64,000 nucleotides of DNA from Pseudorhodoferax sp. Leaf265 (GCF_001422365.1 NZ_LMMT01000018.1:1-64000), one strand, 5' to 3'. Numbered from the stretch's first letter, positions 1 to 8,556 are shown. Made by a program: numbers and translations. The notes: a model not told the origin generated them from the letters alone.

Positions 1-319
1 CCTCTACTGACTCCGTATGCCTAGTCATATGCACTGTCCTGTTCCTATCTCCAAAGATAAGCGACAGGACGGGGCCGGGGAATCAGGGGGCTATCTCACT
101 GGGGCCTGCAGTGGCGGCGCTGTTCGTACAACCGCAAGCTCCCTCGTCCCTAGGCCGGCGTGCCGCACTGTGCGGCACGCCGCGCGACGTTCATCCGGCA
201 ATTCGAAGGAGCGTTCGGTCGCTCGGCGAGCGATCTGCTGATCGAGATCCGCATGACAATTGGGGAACACAAGCTCAGCGCCACGCGGGCGTCGACAGCC
301 GAGATTGGCGAGTCGTTGC
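1..319. other. Non-coding or decayed stretch
   Basis: I see no credible gene here. The open frames have no ribosome binding site and no recognisable domain. The stretch directly precedes a broken sulfatase gene and may hold its eroded 5' part. Confidence 0.4.
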
Positions 320-520
320 CAGCGTGCGCGCCAGCAGGTTCACCGCGTTGTCGGCCACATACACTCGTACCGGCTGCGCGGTGCGGCCGAAGAGCCCATC
401 AGCGCCGGCAGCAAAGGGAACACAACGCTGGGCATGCCGGTCGAGCACCCCACCATTCCCTCGTTGCTGCCCGACGCGGGCCACAGCAACGCGCTAGTCG
501 GCAAATGGCAGCTCCGCTAG
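320..520 (+). pseudogene. Arylsulfatase-family remnant with frameshifts
   Basis: The fragment shows pieces of a type I sulfatase in different frames. A Cys codon at 325-327 begins what would read C-A-P-S-R-F-T-A-L, the formylglycine active-site signature, if one base were restored after 331. A second single-base slip near 350 is needed to reach the frame that ends at 517. That frame carries Y-R-L-R-G-A-A-E-E-P-I and then the sulfatase block L-V-G-K-W-Q-L, where intact enzymes have G-K-W-H-L-G. A stop follows at 518-520. The catalytic core and C-terminal domain are absent, so this cannot encode an enzyme. The assignment rests on motif memory; a profile search on a frameshift-corrected translation would settle it. 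Confidence 0.6.
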
Positions 521-825
521 GTTCTGCAGCCGGAAGACCTGATCACCGTCTTTGGTGCCGCTCGCTGCTTGCCAAGGAATCAACTGGCGACTGCTTTGGG
601 GACCAGCCAAGAGCCGTGACCGTCGCTTCGGGGCGCAAAGCGGTAATGGCCGAGAAGCGCAGCGGCCATGATCCACCCACCACAGGACATCAAAACATCG
701 GCTGCAAGCGGACTGCCTTGCCGCGCAGAAGAATCTGCGCCGCCTTCTCGACAACTCTCCAGCCAGAGATTCCCCGTGCGCGGCTGACTGCTCCCTCTGC
801 CCGCGCTTGCAGCCCGCCGCTTTCG
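521..825. other. Intergenic stretch without recognisable gene
   Basis: There is no supported gene between the sulfatase remnant and the small membrane-protein gene. Reading frames on both strands lack start signals and domains. It may contain further decayed sulfatase sequence, but I could not trace it past the stop at 520. Confidence 0.4.
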
Positions 826-933
826 TCATTTCTTCTTGTTCCCTTGGTCGTAGTGCCACTTGATGGAGAAGAACATGCACGTGCCGAAGACCAGCACCTT
901 GAATGCAATGAAAGCGATGGGGACCCAATCCAT
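826..933 (-). CDS. 35-residue single-pass membrane protein
   Basis: A 35-codon frame starts at ATG 933 and ends with TGA at 826-828. The product begins M-D-W-V-P-I-A-F, has one hydrophobic span at about residues 4-24, and ends in a charged tail with W-H-Y-D-Q and terminal lysines. The predicted topology is one inner-membrane helix with a basic tail. An AGGA sequence lies about 12 bases upstream of the start. Function is unknown. The clean helix-plus-basic-tail layout is why I call it a gene, although its surroundings are decayed. It could be a chance frame. Confidence 0.5.
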   Translation of the reverse strand: MDWVPIAFIAFKVLVFGTCMFFSIKWHYDQGNKKK

Positions 934-1082
934 GATGCTGCGTCGTTCCTGGTGATGTTTTGTCTGCTGCAGAACATTGCCAGCCTCCCGCAGCCGGCAC
1001 CCGACGCAGTCCGCTGGAAAAACTACGGATCAGATGGCCTCGTGCGCCGGAGCCAGGCAACACGCGCGCACCACCCACCGCC

Positions 1083-1997
1083 TCACCGCAGCGACGACTT
1101 CAACATCCGGCACACCGCCAGCAGCGCCAGCAGGTTCGGATCGCGCTCGCGCGAGCGCAGGAAGTTCAACGCAATGGTCTGCCGCACGCGAAAGCGCGAC
1201 TGCAGCGGCACCAGCCGCACATTGGCCGGCAGCACGCTGCGCACGCGCCCGGGCAGCAGCGTGCAGCCCACGCGCCCGTCCACGAGGTTCATGAGCGAGT
1301 AGATGTCGCCCGTGTGCATGGCGATCTGCGGCGCGAAGCCGGCGATGCGGAAGGCCTCGACGAAGCTGTCGTGCGTGGCGAAGCCGGCGCCCAGGCTCAC
1401 GAAGCGCTCCTCCACGCAAGCGCCCAGGTCGACCTCGTCCATCGCAGCGTAGGCCGACTGCGCGGGCGCGGCGAAGAAGGTCTCGTCCTCGAACAGCGGC
1501 TCGGACTCCACGTCGGCCGCGCCGGCCGGCACGGCCATCAGCGCGGCGTCGATGGCGCCCTCGCGCAGCTTGGCCAGCAGGTCGGCGTTGGAGCCCAGCA
1601 TGAGCTCGGTCTGCACCTCGGGCTTGCGCTGCTTCATGCCCAGCACCAGGGCCGGCACGGCGCGGCTGGTCAGCGAGTACATGGAGCCCATGCGCAGGCG
1701 GTCGGCCGCATAGCCGGCGATCTCGCGCGTGGCACGCACGCCGTCGGCCAGCAGCCGGTCCATGTCGCGCGCCATCTCGGCCAGGCGCTGGGCCGCGGCG
1801 GTGGGCACCAGGTTGCGGCCCTCCTGGCGGAACAGCATGCAGCGCAACGCCTCCTCCAGCGCGTGCAACGCGCGGTGCACGCTGACGGCGCTGGTCTGCA
1901 GCCGCTCGGCCGCGCGCGCGAGGCTGCCGGTTTCCATGAAGGCCAGCAGCACCTGCAGCTGGCGCAGCGTGATGGCCTCGTCGTCGAAGGCGGGCAT
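1083..1997 (-). CDS. LysR-family regulator, MdcR-like
   Basis: The 304-residue protein has an N-terminal winged helix-turn-helix (about residues 10-68: L-R-Q-L-Q-V-L-L-A-F-M-E-T-G-S-L-A-R-A-A) and a LysR substrate-binding domain (about 95-300). The wording of the effector domain, including L-G-S-N-A-D-L-L, S-L-M-N-L-V and R-D-P-N-L-L-A-L, resembles MdcR, the activator of malonate decarboxylase genes. No malonate genes are in the window, so the target is open. It is the last gene of a minus-strand run behind the YbjQ gene, with a 15-base gap. Substrate specificity is inferred from sequence resemblance only. Confidence 0.85.
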   Translation of the reverse strand: MPAFDDEAITLRQLQVLLAFMETGSLARAAERLQTSAVSVHRALHALEEALRCMLFRQEGRNLVPTAAAQRLAEMARDMDRLLADGVRATREIAGYAADRLRMGSMYSLTSRAVPALVLGMKQRKPEVQTELMLGSNADLLAKLREGAIDAALMAVPAGAADVESEPLFEDETFFAAPAQSAYAAMDEVDLGACVEERFVSLGAGFATHDSFVEAFRIAGFAPQIAMHTGDIYSLMNLVDGRVGCTLLPGRVRSVLPANVRLVPLQSRFRVRQTIALNFLRSRERDPNLLALLAVCRMLKSSLR

Positions 1998-2012
1998 GGG
2001 CGCGCGGGCGCC

Positions 2013-2333
2013 CTACTCGACGACCACGGCCGTGCCGCTGGCCGAGACCATCAGCATGCCGTTGTCGCGGCCCAGCACCTCGTAGTCCAGGTCCACGCCG
2101 ACGACGGCGTTGGCGCCGGCTTCCTGCGCACGCTCCTGCAGTTCGCGCATGGCGATGTCGCGGGCGCGCTGCAGCTCGCGCTCGTAGGTGGCCGAGCGGC
2201 CGCCGACCAGGTCGCGGATGCCGGCGAACATGTCCTTGAAGACATTGGCGCCGAGGATGGCCTCGCCTGCGACCACGCCGCAGTAGCGGGTGATGCGCTT
2301 GCCTTCGATGGAGGGGGTGGTGGTGATCAGCAT
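2013..2333 (-). CDS. YbjQ/UPF0145 family protein
   Basis: The 106-residue protein matches the YbjQ (UPF0145, formerly called heavy-metal-binding) family in length and wording: an N-terminal I-T-T-T-P-S-I-E-G strand, central G-A-N-V-F-K-D and R-D-L-V-G-G-R-S, and a C-terminal [12 protein letters not shown]. These proteins form small cytoplasmic oligomers of unknown role. The start lies 12 bases after the lactonase stop, so the two are probably co-transcribed. A link to sugar metabolism is not indicated. Confidence 0.85.
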   Translation of the reverse strand: MLITTTPSIEGKRITRYCGVVAGEAILGANVFKDMFAGIRDLVGGRSATYERELQRARDIAMRELQERAQEAGANAVVGVDLDYEVLGRDNGMLMVSASGTAVVVE

Positions 2334-2345
2334 GCGGGGTTCCTT

Positions 2346-3164
2346 TCAGAGGCCGTAGGCCAGCCGCGCCGTGGCGTCGAACACGGCGGCCTGGTCGGGT
2401 GGCGCAACCCATTGCCGCGCCGCGGCCAGCCACGCATCGTAGCGGCCCGCCAGTTCCAGCACGGGCCAGTCGCTGCCCCACAGGCAGCGCTGCGGGCCGA
2501 AGCACTGCAGCAGCCAGCGCGCGTGGCGCTCCAGCACATCGACCGGCGCGCCCGTGGTGGCCTCGGTCCACAGGCCGGAGAGCTTGCAGAAGGCGGCCGT
2601 CTCGTCCGCGAGCGCCTGCAGGCCTTCCGTCCAGGCCGCCCAGCCCGCGGCGTCACCGGGGATGGCCGGCTTGGCGCCATGGTCGATCACGATGCGCAGG
2701 TCCGGGTGGCGCTCGGCCAGGCGCAGGATGCGCGGCAGGTGCCGCGGCTGCACCAACGCGTCGAACACCAGGCCGCAGCGCGCCATGGCGGCCAGCGCGG
2801 GGCGCAAGCCGCCTTGCAGGATCCAGTCCGGATCGGCGATGTCCTGCAGCATGGGGCGCAGGCCCTTGAGCTTAGGCCGGCGCGCCAGCGTCTCGATGCG
2901 CGCGGGCGCGTCGCCGGCCAGCAGGTCGACCCAGCCGACCACGCCCAGCACCGCGGGCACCTGCTCTGCCTCCTGCAGAAGAAACGCGGTCTCGGCCTCG
3001 GTCGGCGCGGCCTGCACGAGCACGCCGCCCTGCACGCCACAGGGCGCGCTCACGGCGCGCCAGTCGGCCAAACCCACGTCGCGGTGGATGGGGCCGAGCG
3101 CCGGCGTGAGCCAGCCGTAGTCGGCGCGGTCCAGCCGCCAGATGTGGAAATGCGCGTCGATCAT
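2346..3164 (-). CDS. Amidohydrolase-family sugar-acid lactonase
   Basis: The 272-residue TIM-barrel amidohydrolase has the metal-binding D-A-H-F-H-I-W at residues 3-9, a central I-D-H-G-A-K-P and a late G-S-D-W-P-V aspartate, the pattern of L-fucono- and L-rhamnono-gamma-lactonases and related lactone hydrolases. It should open the lactone made by the aldose dehydrogenase encoded just upstream; the two genes overlap by ATGA. With FucU and the DapA-type aldolase nearby, fuconolactone is the most likely substrate, but rhamnono-, galactono- or arabinonolactone cannot be excluded. Confidence 0.85.
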   Translation of the reverse strand: MIDAHFHIWRLDRADYGWLTPALGPIHRDVGLADWRAVSAPCGVQGGVLVQAAPTEAETAFLLQEAEQVPAVLGVVGWVDLLAGDAPARIETLARRPKLKGLRPMLQDIADPDWILQGGLRPALAAMARCGLVFDALVQPRHLPRILRLAERHPDLRIVIDHGAKPAIPGDAAGWAAWTEGLQALADETAAFCKLSGLWTEATTGAPVDVLERHARWLLQCFGPQRCLWGSDWPVLELAGRYDAWLAAARQWVAPPDQAAVFDATARLAYGL

Positions 3165-4177
3165 GGCGTAGGAGCGTCGTGCGGCAGCAGGCCCTGGGTG
3201 CGCAGCGCCTGCCAGAACGCAGCCGGGATCGGCTGGGCCAGCATGGCGCGGCTGTCCTGCCACTGGGCCAGGTCCTGCGCGCCGGCCACGACGATGTCCA
3301 CGGCCGGATGCGCCAGCGGGAACTGCAGCGCCGCCGCCCGCAACGGCACGCCATGGTCGGCGCAGGTGCGTTCGATGGCGGCCGTGCGCTCGATCCAGGC
3401 CTGCGGCGCGCGCGCGTAGTTGAAGCGCGGCTCGGCCCCGCCCAGCACGCCCGTGGCCAGGATGCCGGAGTTGAATGCGCCGCCCAGCGCGATGCGCACG
3501 CCGCGCTGCACGCACAGCGGCAGCAGGGCCGGCAGTGCGCTGTGGTCGAGCAGGCTGTAACGGCCGGCCAGCAGCAGGCAGTCGATGTCGGCACCGGCCA
3601 GCACGTCCAGGCAGACCTGCACGTCGTTGACGCCCAGGCCGATGGCACCGACCAGTCCCTCGCGCTGCAGTGCGCGCAGCGTGGGCAGGGTCTCGCCCAG
3701 CACCTGGGCCAGCACCCGCGGGTAGGCCGCGCCATGCGTGGCGGCGTCGCAGTCGTGCACGTAGGCCACGTCCAGCCGCGCCAGGCCCAGGCGCTGCAGG
3801 CTGTCCTCCACGCTGCGGCGCGTGCCGGCGGCCGAATAGTCCCAGCGCTGCGTGAACGGCAGCACGTCCACGTAGCCGTTCTGGTCGCGCGCGGCCTGGG
3901 CCTCCGGACGCAGCAGGCGGCCGACCTTGCTGGACAGCACGAAGCGCTCGCGCGGCAGCCCACGCAGCGCCTGGCCGAAGCGCTGCTCCGACAGCCCGTT
4001 GCCGTAGTGCGGCGCGGTGTCGAAGCTGCGGCAGCCGTGGTCCAGCGCCGCGGCCAGCACGGCCTGGGCCTCGGCCGGCGGCACGGCGCGGAACAGGTTG
4101 CCCAGCGGCGCACCGCCCAGGCCCAGGCGCAGGCCGTCGTTGCAGGCGGGAAAGCGCGTCACAGGCGCAAGCGGCAT
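3161..4177 (-). CDS. Aldo/keto reductase, D-threo-aldose (L-fucose) dehydrogenase type
   Basis: This is a 338-residue aldo/keto reductase. The catalytic residues are visible: Asp and Tyr in F-D-T-A-P-H-Y-G, Lys in L-S-S-K-V-G-R and His in Y-V-H-D-C-D. The A-P-H-Y-G and V-D-V-L-P-F wording is typical of L-fucose/D-arabinose/pyridoxal dehydrogenases, which oxidise the C1 hydroxyl with NAD(P)+ to a lactone. It is the first gene of the minus-strand lactonase operon and is divergent from fucU. Pyridoxal 4-dehydrogenase is the alternative family member; the mutarotase and lactonase neighbours favour a sugar. Confidence 0.87.
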   Translation of the reverse strand: MPLAPVTRFPACNDGLRLGLGGAPLGNLFRAVPPAEAQAVLAAALDHGCRSFDTAPHYGNGLSEQRFGQALRGLPRERFVLSSKVGRLLRPEAQAARDQNGYVDVLPFTQRWDYSAAGTRRSVEDSLQRLGLARLDVAYVHDCDAATHGAAYPRVLAQVLGETLPTLRALQREGLVGAIGLGVNDVQVCLDVLAGADIDCLLLAGRYSLLDHSALPALLPLCVQRGVRIALGGAFNSGILATGVLGGAEPRFNYARAPQAWIERTAAIERTCADHGVPLRAAALQFPLAHPAVDIVVAGAQDLAQWQDSRAMLAQPIPAAFWQALRTQGLLPHDAPTP

Positions 4178-4214
4178 CGGACAGTCTCCTCAAGGAAAAA
4201 TGTCGCTGACCCTA

Positions 4215-4228
4215 TGACTAACATGTCA
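4215..4228. promoter_or_regulatory. Candidate GntR operator in divergent fucose-locus promoter
   Basis: The sequence TGACTAACATGTCA is an inverted repeat (TGAC-6-GTCA) in the 113-base gap between the divergent dehydrogenase and fucU genes. GntR/FCD regulators usually bind short palindromes of this size, and a GntR gene follows fucU. The assignment is inference. Confidence 0.4.
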
Positions 4229-4290
4229 GTCCGTCAACAGGGCATCTGCCGATGGGACAAAGCCGGCCCGCTGGGCACCATGCGCGGCCC

Positions 4291-4713
4291 ATGCTCAAGA
4301 ACCTGTCCCCCCTGCTCTCGCCCGACCTGCTGCACGCGCTGGCGTCCATGGGCCATGGCGACGAGATCGTGCTGGCCGACGCCTTCTTCCCGGCCGCCAC
4401 GCACGCGCAGCGGCTGATCCGCCTGCCCGGGGTGTCTGCCGACGCGGTGCTCGATGCCGTGCTCTCGCTGCTGCCGCTGGACAACTTCGTGCAGCAGCCG
4501 GCCTGCACCATGCAGGTGGTCGGCCGGGCCGACGAGGTGCCGCCGGCCGTCGCGCAGTTCACCGAGGTGCTGGCCCGGCATGGCGAGGCCGCGCCCGGCG
4601 CGCTGGAGCGCTACGCCTTCTACGAGCGCGCGGCCAAGGCCTTCGCCGTCGTCGCGACCGGCGACACGCGCACCTACGCCAACATCCTTCTGAAGAAGGG
4701 CGTCCTCCAGTGA
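4291..4713 (+). CDS. fucU: L-fucose mutarotase, RbsD/FucU family
   Basis: The 140-residue protein begins M-L-K-N-L-S-P-L-L-S-P-D-L-L, has M-G-H-G-D-E-I (the active-site His is in this block), and ends with the family signature T-Y-A-N-I-L-L-K-K-G. It interconverts the alpha and beta anomers of fucose so that the dehydrogenase receives the right form. An in-frame ATG exists at 4252, but ATG 4291 matches the conserved N-terminus and length. It overlaps the GntR gene (GTGA), so the two are translationally coupled. Confidence 0.92.
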   Translation: MLKNLSPLLSPDLLHALASMGHGDEIVLADAFFPAATHAQRLIRLPGVSADAVLDAVLSLLPLDNFVQQPACTMQVVGRADEVPPAVAQFTEVLARHGEAAPGALERYAFYERAAKAFAVVATGDTRTYANILLKKGVLQ

Positions 4714-5435
4714 CGAAGCCGCGCCGCCTGGCGGTGGTCGCCCCCGAGCCGACCAGCCAGCGCGCGCGCGCCTACCAGGGCTTCACGCAGCAGATCCTGG
4801 CCGGCGGCATCAAGCCGGGCCAGTTCGTCTCGCAGCGCGAACTCATGACGCTGCTGGACATGCCGCTGGGCGCCGTGCGCGAGATGATCCCGCGCCTGGA
4901 GGCGGCCGGCCTGGTCAAGACCGTGCCGCAGCGCGGCCTGCAGATCGCGCATGTGGACCTCAAGCTCGTGCGCAACGCCTTCCAGCTGCGCGCCATGATC
5001 GAGCGCGAGGCGGTGCGCCATTTCGTGGCCGTGGTGTCCGATGCGGAACTGGCGGCCATTGCAGCCGCACACGAAGCCGTGCTGGCCCGTGCCCGGGCCG
5101 GCCAGGCCGACGGTGCGCTGCTGGACGACGCCCAGGCCGTGGACTGGGGCCTGCACGACCGCATGGTGGACGCCCTGGGCAATGAAATCCTGTCCGAGAT
5201 CTACCGCGTCAACAGCCTGCGCATCCGCTTGATCCGGCTCGAACAGGCCGTGCTCACGCCGGCCGGCCTGGTCCCCGCGATGCAGGAACACCTGCAGTTC
5301 ATCGCGGCGCTGCAGCAGCGCGATGCCGACACCGCCTGGCGCCTGCTGGAGGCCCACCTCGACAGCGCCCGCGTCCGCGCGCTGGCCGGCCCCGGTGCCG
5401 CCGCGCTCCCGCCATTCGAGAGGAGACATTCCTGA
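4710..5435 (+). CDS. GntR-family regulator with FCD domain
   Basis: The 241-residue regulator starts at GTG 4710, overlapping the fucU stop. It has an N-terminal winged helix (about residues 18-82, with R-E-L-M-T-L-L-D-M-P-L-G-A-V-R-E-M) and an FCD ligand-binding helical domain (about 90-230). Its position between fucU and the aldolase, with overlaps on both sides, makes it the likely local repressor, probably responding to a pathway sugar acid. The palindrome at 4215-4228 is a candidate site. Confidence 0.88.
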   Translation: MTKPRRLAVVAPEPTSQRARAYQGFTQQILAGGIKPGQFVSQRELMTLLDMPLGAVREMIPRLEAAGLVKTVPQRGLQIAHVDLKLVRNAFQLRAMIEREAVRHFVAVVSDAELAAIAAAHEAVLARARAGQADGALLDDAQAVDWGLHDRMVDALGNEILSEIYRVNSLRIRLIRLEQAVLTPAGLVPAMQEHLQFIAALQQRDADTAWRLLEAHLDSARVRALAGPGAAALPPFERRHS

Positions 5436-6349
5436 TGGAGCACGCACTCACCGGCCTGTGGCCGGCCCTGGCCACGGCCTTCACGGCCAGCGGCGCCGTC
5501 GACACCGGCCGCACGCTGGCGCAGGCACGCCGCATGCTGGCCGCCGGCAGCGACGGCATCACGCTGTTCGGCACCACGGGCGAGGGCCCGGCCCTGACCG
5601 TGGCCGAGCGCCAGGCGCTGCTCGAAGCCGTTCTGGCCGATGGCGCGCGGCCCGAGCAAGTCATCGTCTGCACCACGGCCTGCGCGCTCGGCGACGCCGT
5701 CACGCTGGGCCGCCATGCCCTCGCGCTGGGCTGCACGCGCCAGCTGTACATGCCGGCCTTCTACTTCAACCACCCGCGCGACGCGGGCGTGGTGGATGCC
5801 GTGACGCAGATGGTGCGTGGCATCGGCAGCGACGCGCTGCGCGTGCTGCTGTACCAGTTCCCCTCGCTCAGCAACGTGGGCTTCAGCCATGCCGCCATCG
5901 CCACGCTGGCCGACGCACACCCGGGCGTGGTGGTCGGCATCAAGGACAGCACGGGCGACCGCGCACACGCGCTCGCGCTGGTGAAGGCATTCCCGCGGCT
6001 GGGCACGCTGGTCGGCGCCGAGCCCGATGTCGCACCGGTCATGCTGGCCGGCGGTGCCGGCTCCGTCAACGGCCTGGCCAACCTGGCCCCGCACCTGATG
6101 CGCCGCGTGGTGTCGCGGCCAGGCGAGGTCTCAGCGGCGGACCGCACGCTCATGCAAGGCCTGCTCGCTCTGCTCAGCGTGCGCCCGGACATGCCCTTCG
6201 TCAGCGCCTACAAGACCGCGCTGGCCGAGCAGCTGGGGGACGACGACTGGCTGCATGTGCGCGCCCCGCTCTCGCCGCTCGATGCGGCCGAGGCCCAGGC
6301 CGTGCGCGCGGCCTACCGCGCGCTGGGCCAGGATTTCGCGACCCTGTAG
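5435..6349 (+). CDS. DapA-family 2-keto-3-deoxy-sugar-acid aldolase
   Basis: The 304-residue protein belongs to the dihydrodipicolinate synthase/N-acetylneuraminate lyase family: F-G-T-T-G-E-G substrate loop, Tyr in L-L-Y-Q-F-P, and Schiff-base Lys in V-G-I-K-D-S-T-G-D. In this context it probably cleaves 2-keto-3-deoxy-L-fuconate (or a related acid) to pyruvate and an aldehyde such as L-lactaldehyde. Lysine synthesis is unlikely because it sits in a sugar operon. It starts at TGATG overlapping the GntR stop, with AGGAG upstream. The sugar-acid specificity is inferred. Confidence 0.85.
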   Translation: MEHALTGLWPALATAFTASGAVDTGRTLAQARRMLAAGSDGITLFGTTGEGPALTVAERQALLEAVLADGARPEQVIVCTTACALGDAVTLGRHALALGCTRQLYMPAFYFNHPRDAGVVDAVTQMVRGIGSDALRVLLYQFPSLSNVGFSHAAIATLADAHPGVVVGIKDSTGDRAHALALVKAFPRLGTLVGAEPDVAPVMLAGGAGSVNGLANLAPHLMRRVVSRPGEVSAADRTLMQGLLALLSVRPDMPFVSAYKTALAEQLGDDDWLHVRAPLSPLDAAEAQAVRAAYRALGQDFATL

Positions 6350-6370
6350 ACACACCAACGGAGACAAGCC

Positions 6371-7690
6371 ATGACCCATCCCGCCTTCAAGCGCCGTGAA
6401 CTGCTGCAGGCCGCCGCCGGCGCCACCGCCATCGGCGCGCTGCCCCCCCTCTTCGCCCAGGGCAACTTCGACTGGAAGCGCCACGCCGGCACCAGCATCG
6501 AGGTGCACCTGATCAAGAGCCCGCGCGGCGAGCTGCTGCAGCGCCACCAGAAGGAGTTCGAGGACCTCACGGGCATCAAGGTCGGCGCCGAGCAGATGCC
6601 CGAGCAGCAGTCGCGCCAGAAGACGGTGATCGAGTTCAACTCGGGCCGCACCAGCTTCGACGTGGTGCACCTGTCCTACCACGTGCAAAAGCGCCAGTTC
6701 GCCAAGGGCAAGTGGATGGAAGACCTGCGCCCGCTGTTCGCCAGCGCCGCGCCGCCGGACTTCGACCAGAAGGACTACTCCACGGGCGGCATGTTCTACG
6801 CCACGCAGAGCGACGGCCGCATCGACAGCCTGCCGCTGAACCTGGACCCCTGGATCCTGTACTACAACAAGGAGCTGTTCGCGGCCAAGGGCGTGGCCTA
6901 CCCCAAGAGCTACCCCGAGATCCTGGAGGCCGCCAAGAAGCTGCACGACCCCGCCAACGGCATCGCGGGTTTCGTCGGCCGGGGCCTGAAGAATGCCAAC
7001 GTGCCGCTGTGGACCGGCTTCTTCCTGGGTTGGGGGGGCCAGTTCTTCGACGCCAGTGGCAAGCTCGCGACGGAGACGCCCGAGGCCATCGCCTCGGCCA
7101 CGCTGTACCGCGACCTGCTCAAGACCACGGGTCCCGCCGGCATCGCGGGCTACAACTGGAACGAATCGCAGAGCCTCTTCCTGCAGGGCAAGGCCGCGAT
7201 GTGGATCGACGGCTCGGGCTTCGCACCGCCGCTGGAAGACGCCACCAAGTCCAAGGTGGTCGGCAAGGTCGGCTACGGCGTGATGCCGCCCGGCCCCAAG
7301 GCCCAGGTCTCGGCCACCTTCGGTGACGGCATCGGCGTTTCCTCGTTCTCCAAGAAGAAGGAGGCCGCCTTCCTGTACATCGTCTGGGCCACCAACAAGG
7401 CCATGCAGGCGCGCATGCTGGCCACGGGCTCGGGCGCGCCGGTGCGGCTGTCGGCCTATGGCGACAAGGATGCGATCGCCAACCTCAAGGTGCCGGCCGC
7501 CTGGCTCACGGCGGTGGCCGAGTCGCTGCGCATCGCCAAGCCGGGCCTGCCCATCATCGAGCCCGTGACCGAGTTCCGCGATGTGTACGGCATCGCGCTC
7601 AACAACATGCTGACCGGTGCCGACGTGGCGGCCGAACTCAAGAAGGCCACGGCCGAGTTCGCCCCCGTGCTGGCCAAGTCGGAGAGCTGA
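6371..7690 (+). CDS. Carbohydrate ABC transporter substrate-binding protein (Tat-type signal)
   Basis: The 439-residue periplasmic binding protein belongs to the family-1 sugar-binding group (MalE/UgpB-like). The N-terminus K-R-R-E-L-L-Q followed by an Ala-rich stretch ending A-L-P-P-L-F-A-Q looks like a twin-arginine signal with cleavage near residue 29. It probably delivers the sugar (fucose or a related monosaccharide or glycoside) to the two permeases encoded next. It follows the aldolase by 21 bases and overlaps the permease gene (TGATG). Confidence 0.9.
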   Translation: MTHPAFKRRELLQAAAGATAIGALPPLFAQGNFDWKRHAGTSIEVHLIKSPRGELLQRHQKEFEDLTGIKVGAEQMPEQQSRQKTVIEFNSGRTSFDVVHLSYHVQKRQFAKGKWMEDLRPLFASAAPPDFDQKDYSTGGMFYATQSDGRIDSLPLNLDPWILYYNKELFAAKGVAYPKSYPEILEAAKKLHDPANGIAGFVGRGLKNANVPLWTGFFLGWGGQFFDASGKLATETPEAIASATLYRDLLKTTGPAGIAGYNWNESQSLFLQGKAAMWIDGSGFAPPLEDATKSKVVGKVGYGVMPPGPKAQVSATFGDGIGVSSFSKKKEAAFLYIVWATNKAMQARMLATGSGAPVRLSAYGDKDAIANLKVPAAWLTAVAESLRIAKPGLPIIEPVTEFRDVYGIALNNMLTGADVAAELKKATAEFAPVLAKSES

Positions 7691-8556
7691 TGCGCAAGCG
7701 CGTCTCGCCCTTCCTGTGGTTCGTGCTGCCGGCCGTGCTGGTGGTTCTGGCCGTGATCGTCTTCCCGTGGATGTTCACGCTGTGGATGAGCCTGTTCGAC
7801 TGGAAGATCGGCTCCAAGGCGCAGTTCGTGGGCCTGGCGAACTACCTGGAGCTGGCGACCAACACGCGCTTTCTCACGTCCATCCTGCACACGCTGGTGT
7901 TCACGGCGCTGGCGGTCATGGCGCCGCTGGTGCTGGGCACGGCGGCCGCGCTGGTGTTCCACCAGAAGTTCGCGGGCCGCGGCTTCTGGCGCGGCGCCTT
8001 CGTGCTGCCCATGATGGCCACGCCGGTGGCCATTGCGCTGGTCTGGGTCATGATGTTCCACCCGCAGCAGGGCGTGCTGAACTACCTGCTGTCGCTGGTC
8101 GGCATCCCGCCCAGCGAGTGGGTCTACTCGCCGATGCTGGCGATTCCCTGCCTGGTGCTGGTCGACATCTGGCAGTGGACGCCGCTGGTGATGCTGATCG
8201 TGCTGGGCGGCCTGGCCTCGCTGCCGGCCGACCCGTTCGAGGCCGCGCACATGGAGGGCGCGACGCGCTGGCAGACACTGCGCTACGTGACGTTGCCACT
8301 GCTCATGCCCTTCATCATGGTGGCCGCCGTGGTGCGCCTGATCGACGCGCTCAAGACCTTCGACACCATCTACGTGATCACGCAGGGCGGGCCCGGCACC
8401 TCGTCGGAAACCATCAACCTGTACCTGTACCTGCAGGCGTTTTCGTTCTACCAGATCGGCAAGGCGTCGGCGGTCGTGGTGGTGTTCTTCGTGTTGGTTG
8501 TAGCGCTCAGCCTCCTGCTGTTCTGGCTCAAGGAACGGTCCCGCTATGACGCGTAA
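7690..8556 (+). CDS. Sugar ABC transporter permease (MalF/UgpA-like)
   Basis: The 288-residue inner-membrane protein has six predicted helices and the cytoplasmic EAA loop E-A-A-H-M-E-G-A-T-R-W-Q that docks to the ATPase. It forms the translocation pore with the MalG-like protein. Start ATG 7690 overlaps the stop of the binding-protein gene; the next permease begins 11 bases before this one ends. Confidence 0.92.
   Translation: MRKRVSPFLWFVLPAVLVVLAVIVFPWMFTLWMSLFDWKIGSKAQFVGLANYLELATNTRFLTSILHTLVFTALAVMAPLVLGTAAALVFHQKFAGRGFWRGAFVLPMMATPVAIALVWVMMFHPQQGVLNYLLSLVGIPPSEWVYSPMLAIPCLVLVDIWQWTPLVMLIVLGGLASLPADPFEAAHMEGATRWQTLRYVTLPLLMPFIMVAAVVRLIDALKTFDTIYVITQGGPGTSSETINLYLYLQAFSFYQIGKASAVVVVFFVLVVALSLLLFWLKERSRYDA

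Noticed and set aside
160-1302. Long plus-strand open frame at the window start
   Set aside because: It runs through the sulfatase remnant in the wrong frame and across the small minus-strand gene and LysR tail, has no domain, and is rich in His/Arg/Ser as expected of a shadow frame in GC-rich DNA.
960-3419. 819-codon plus-strand open frame
   Set aside because: It is antisense to the LysR, YbjQ, lactonase and dehydrogenase genes and is composed of His/Arg/Ala/Gly-rich sequence with no motif.
5435-6349. Calling the DapA-family gene dihydrodipicolinate synthase
   Set aside because: It is translationally coupled to fucU and a GntR gene and precedes a sugar importer, so a sugar-acid aldolase is far more likely.
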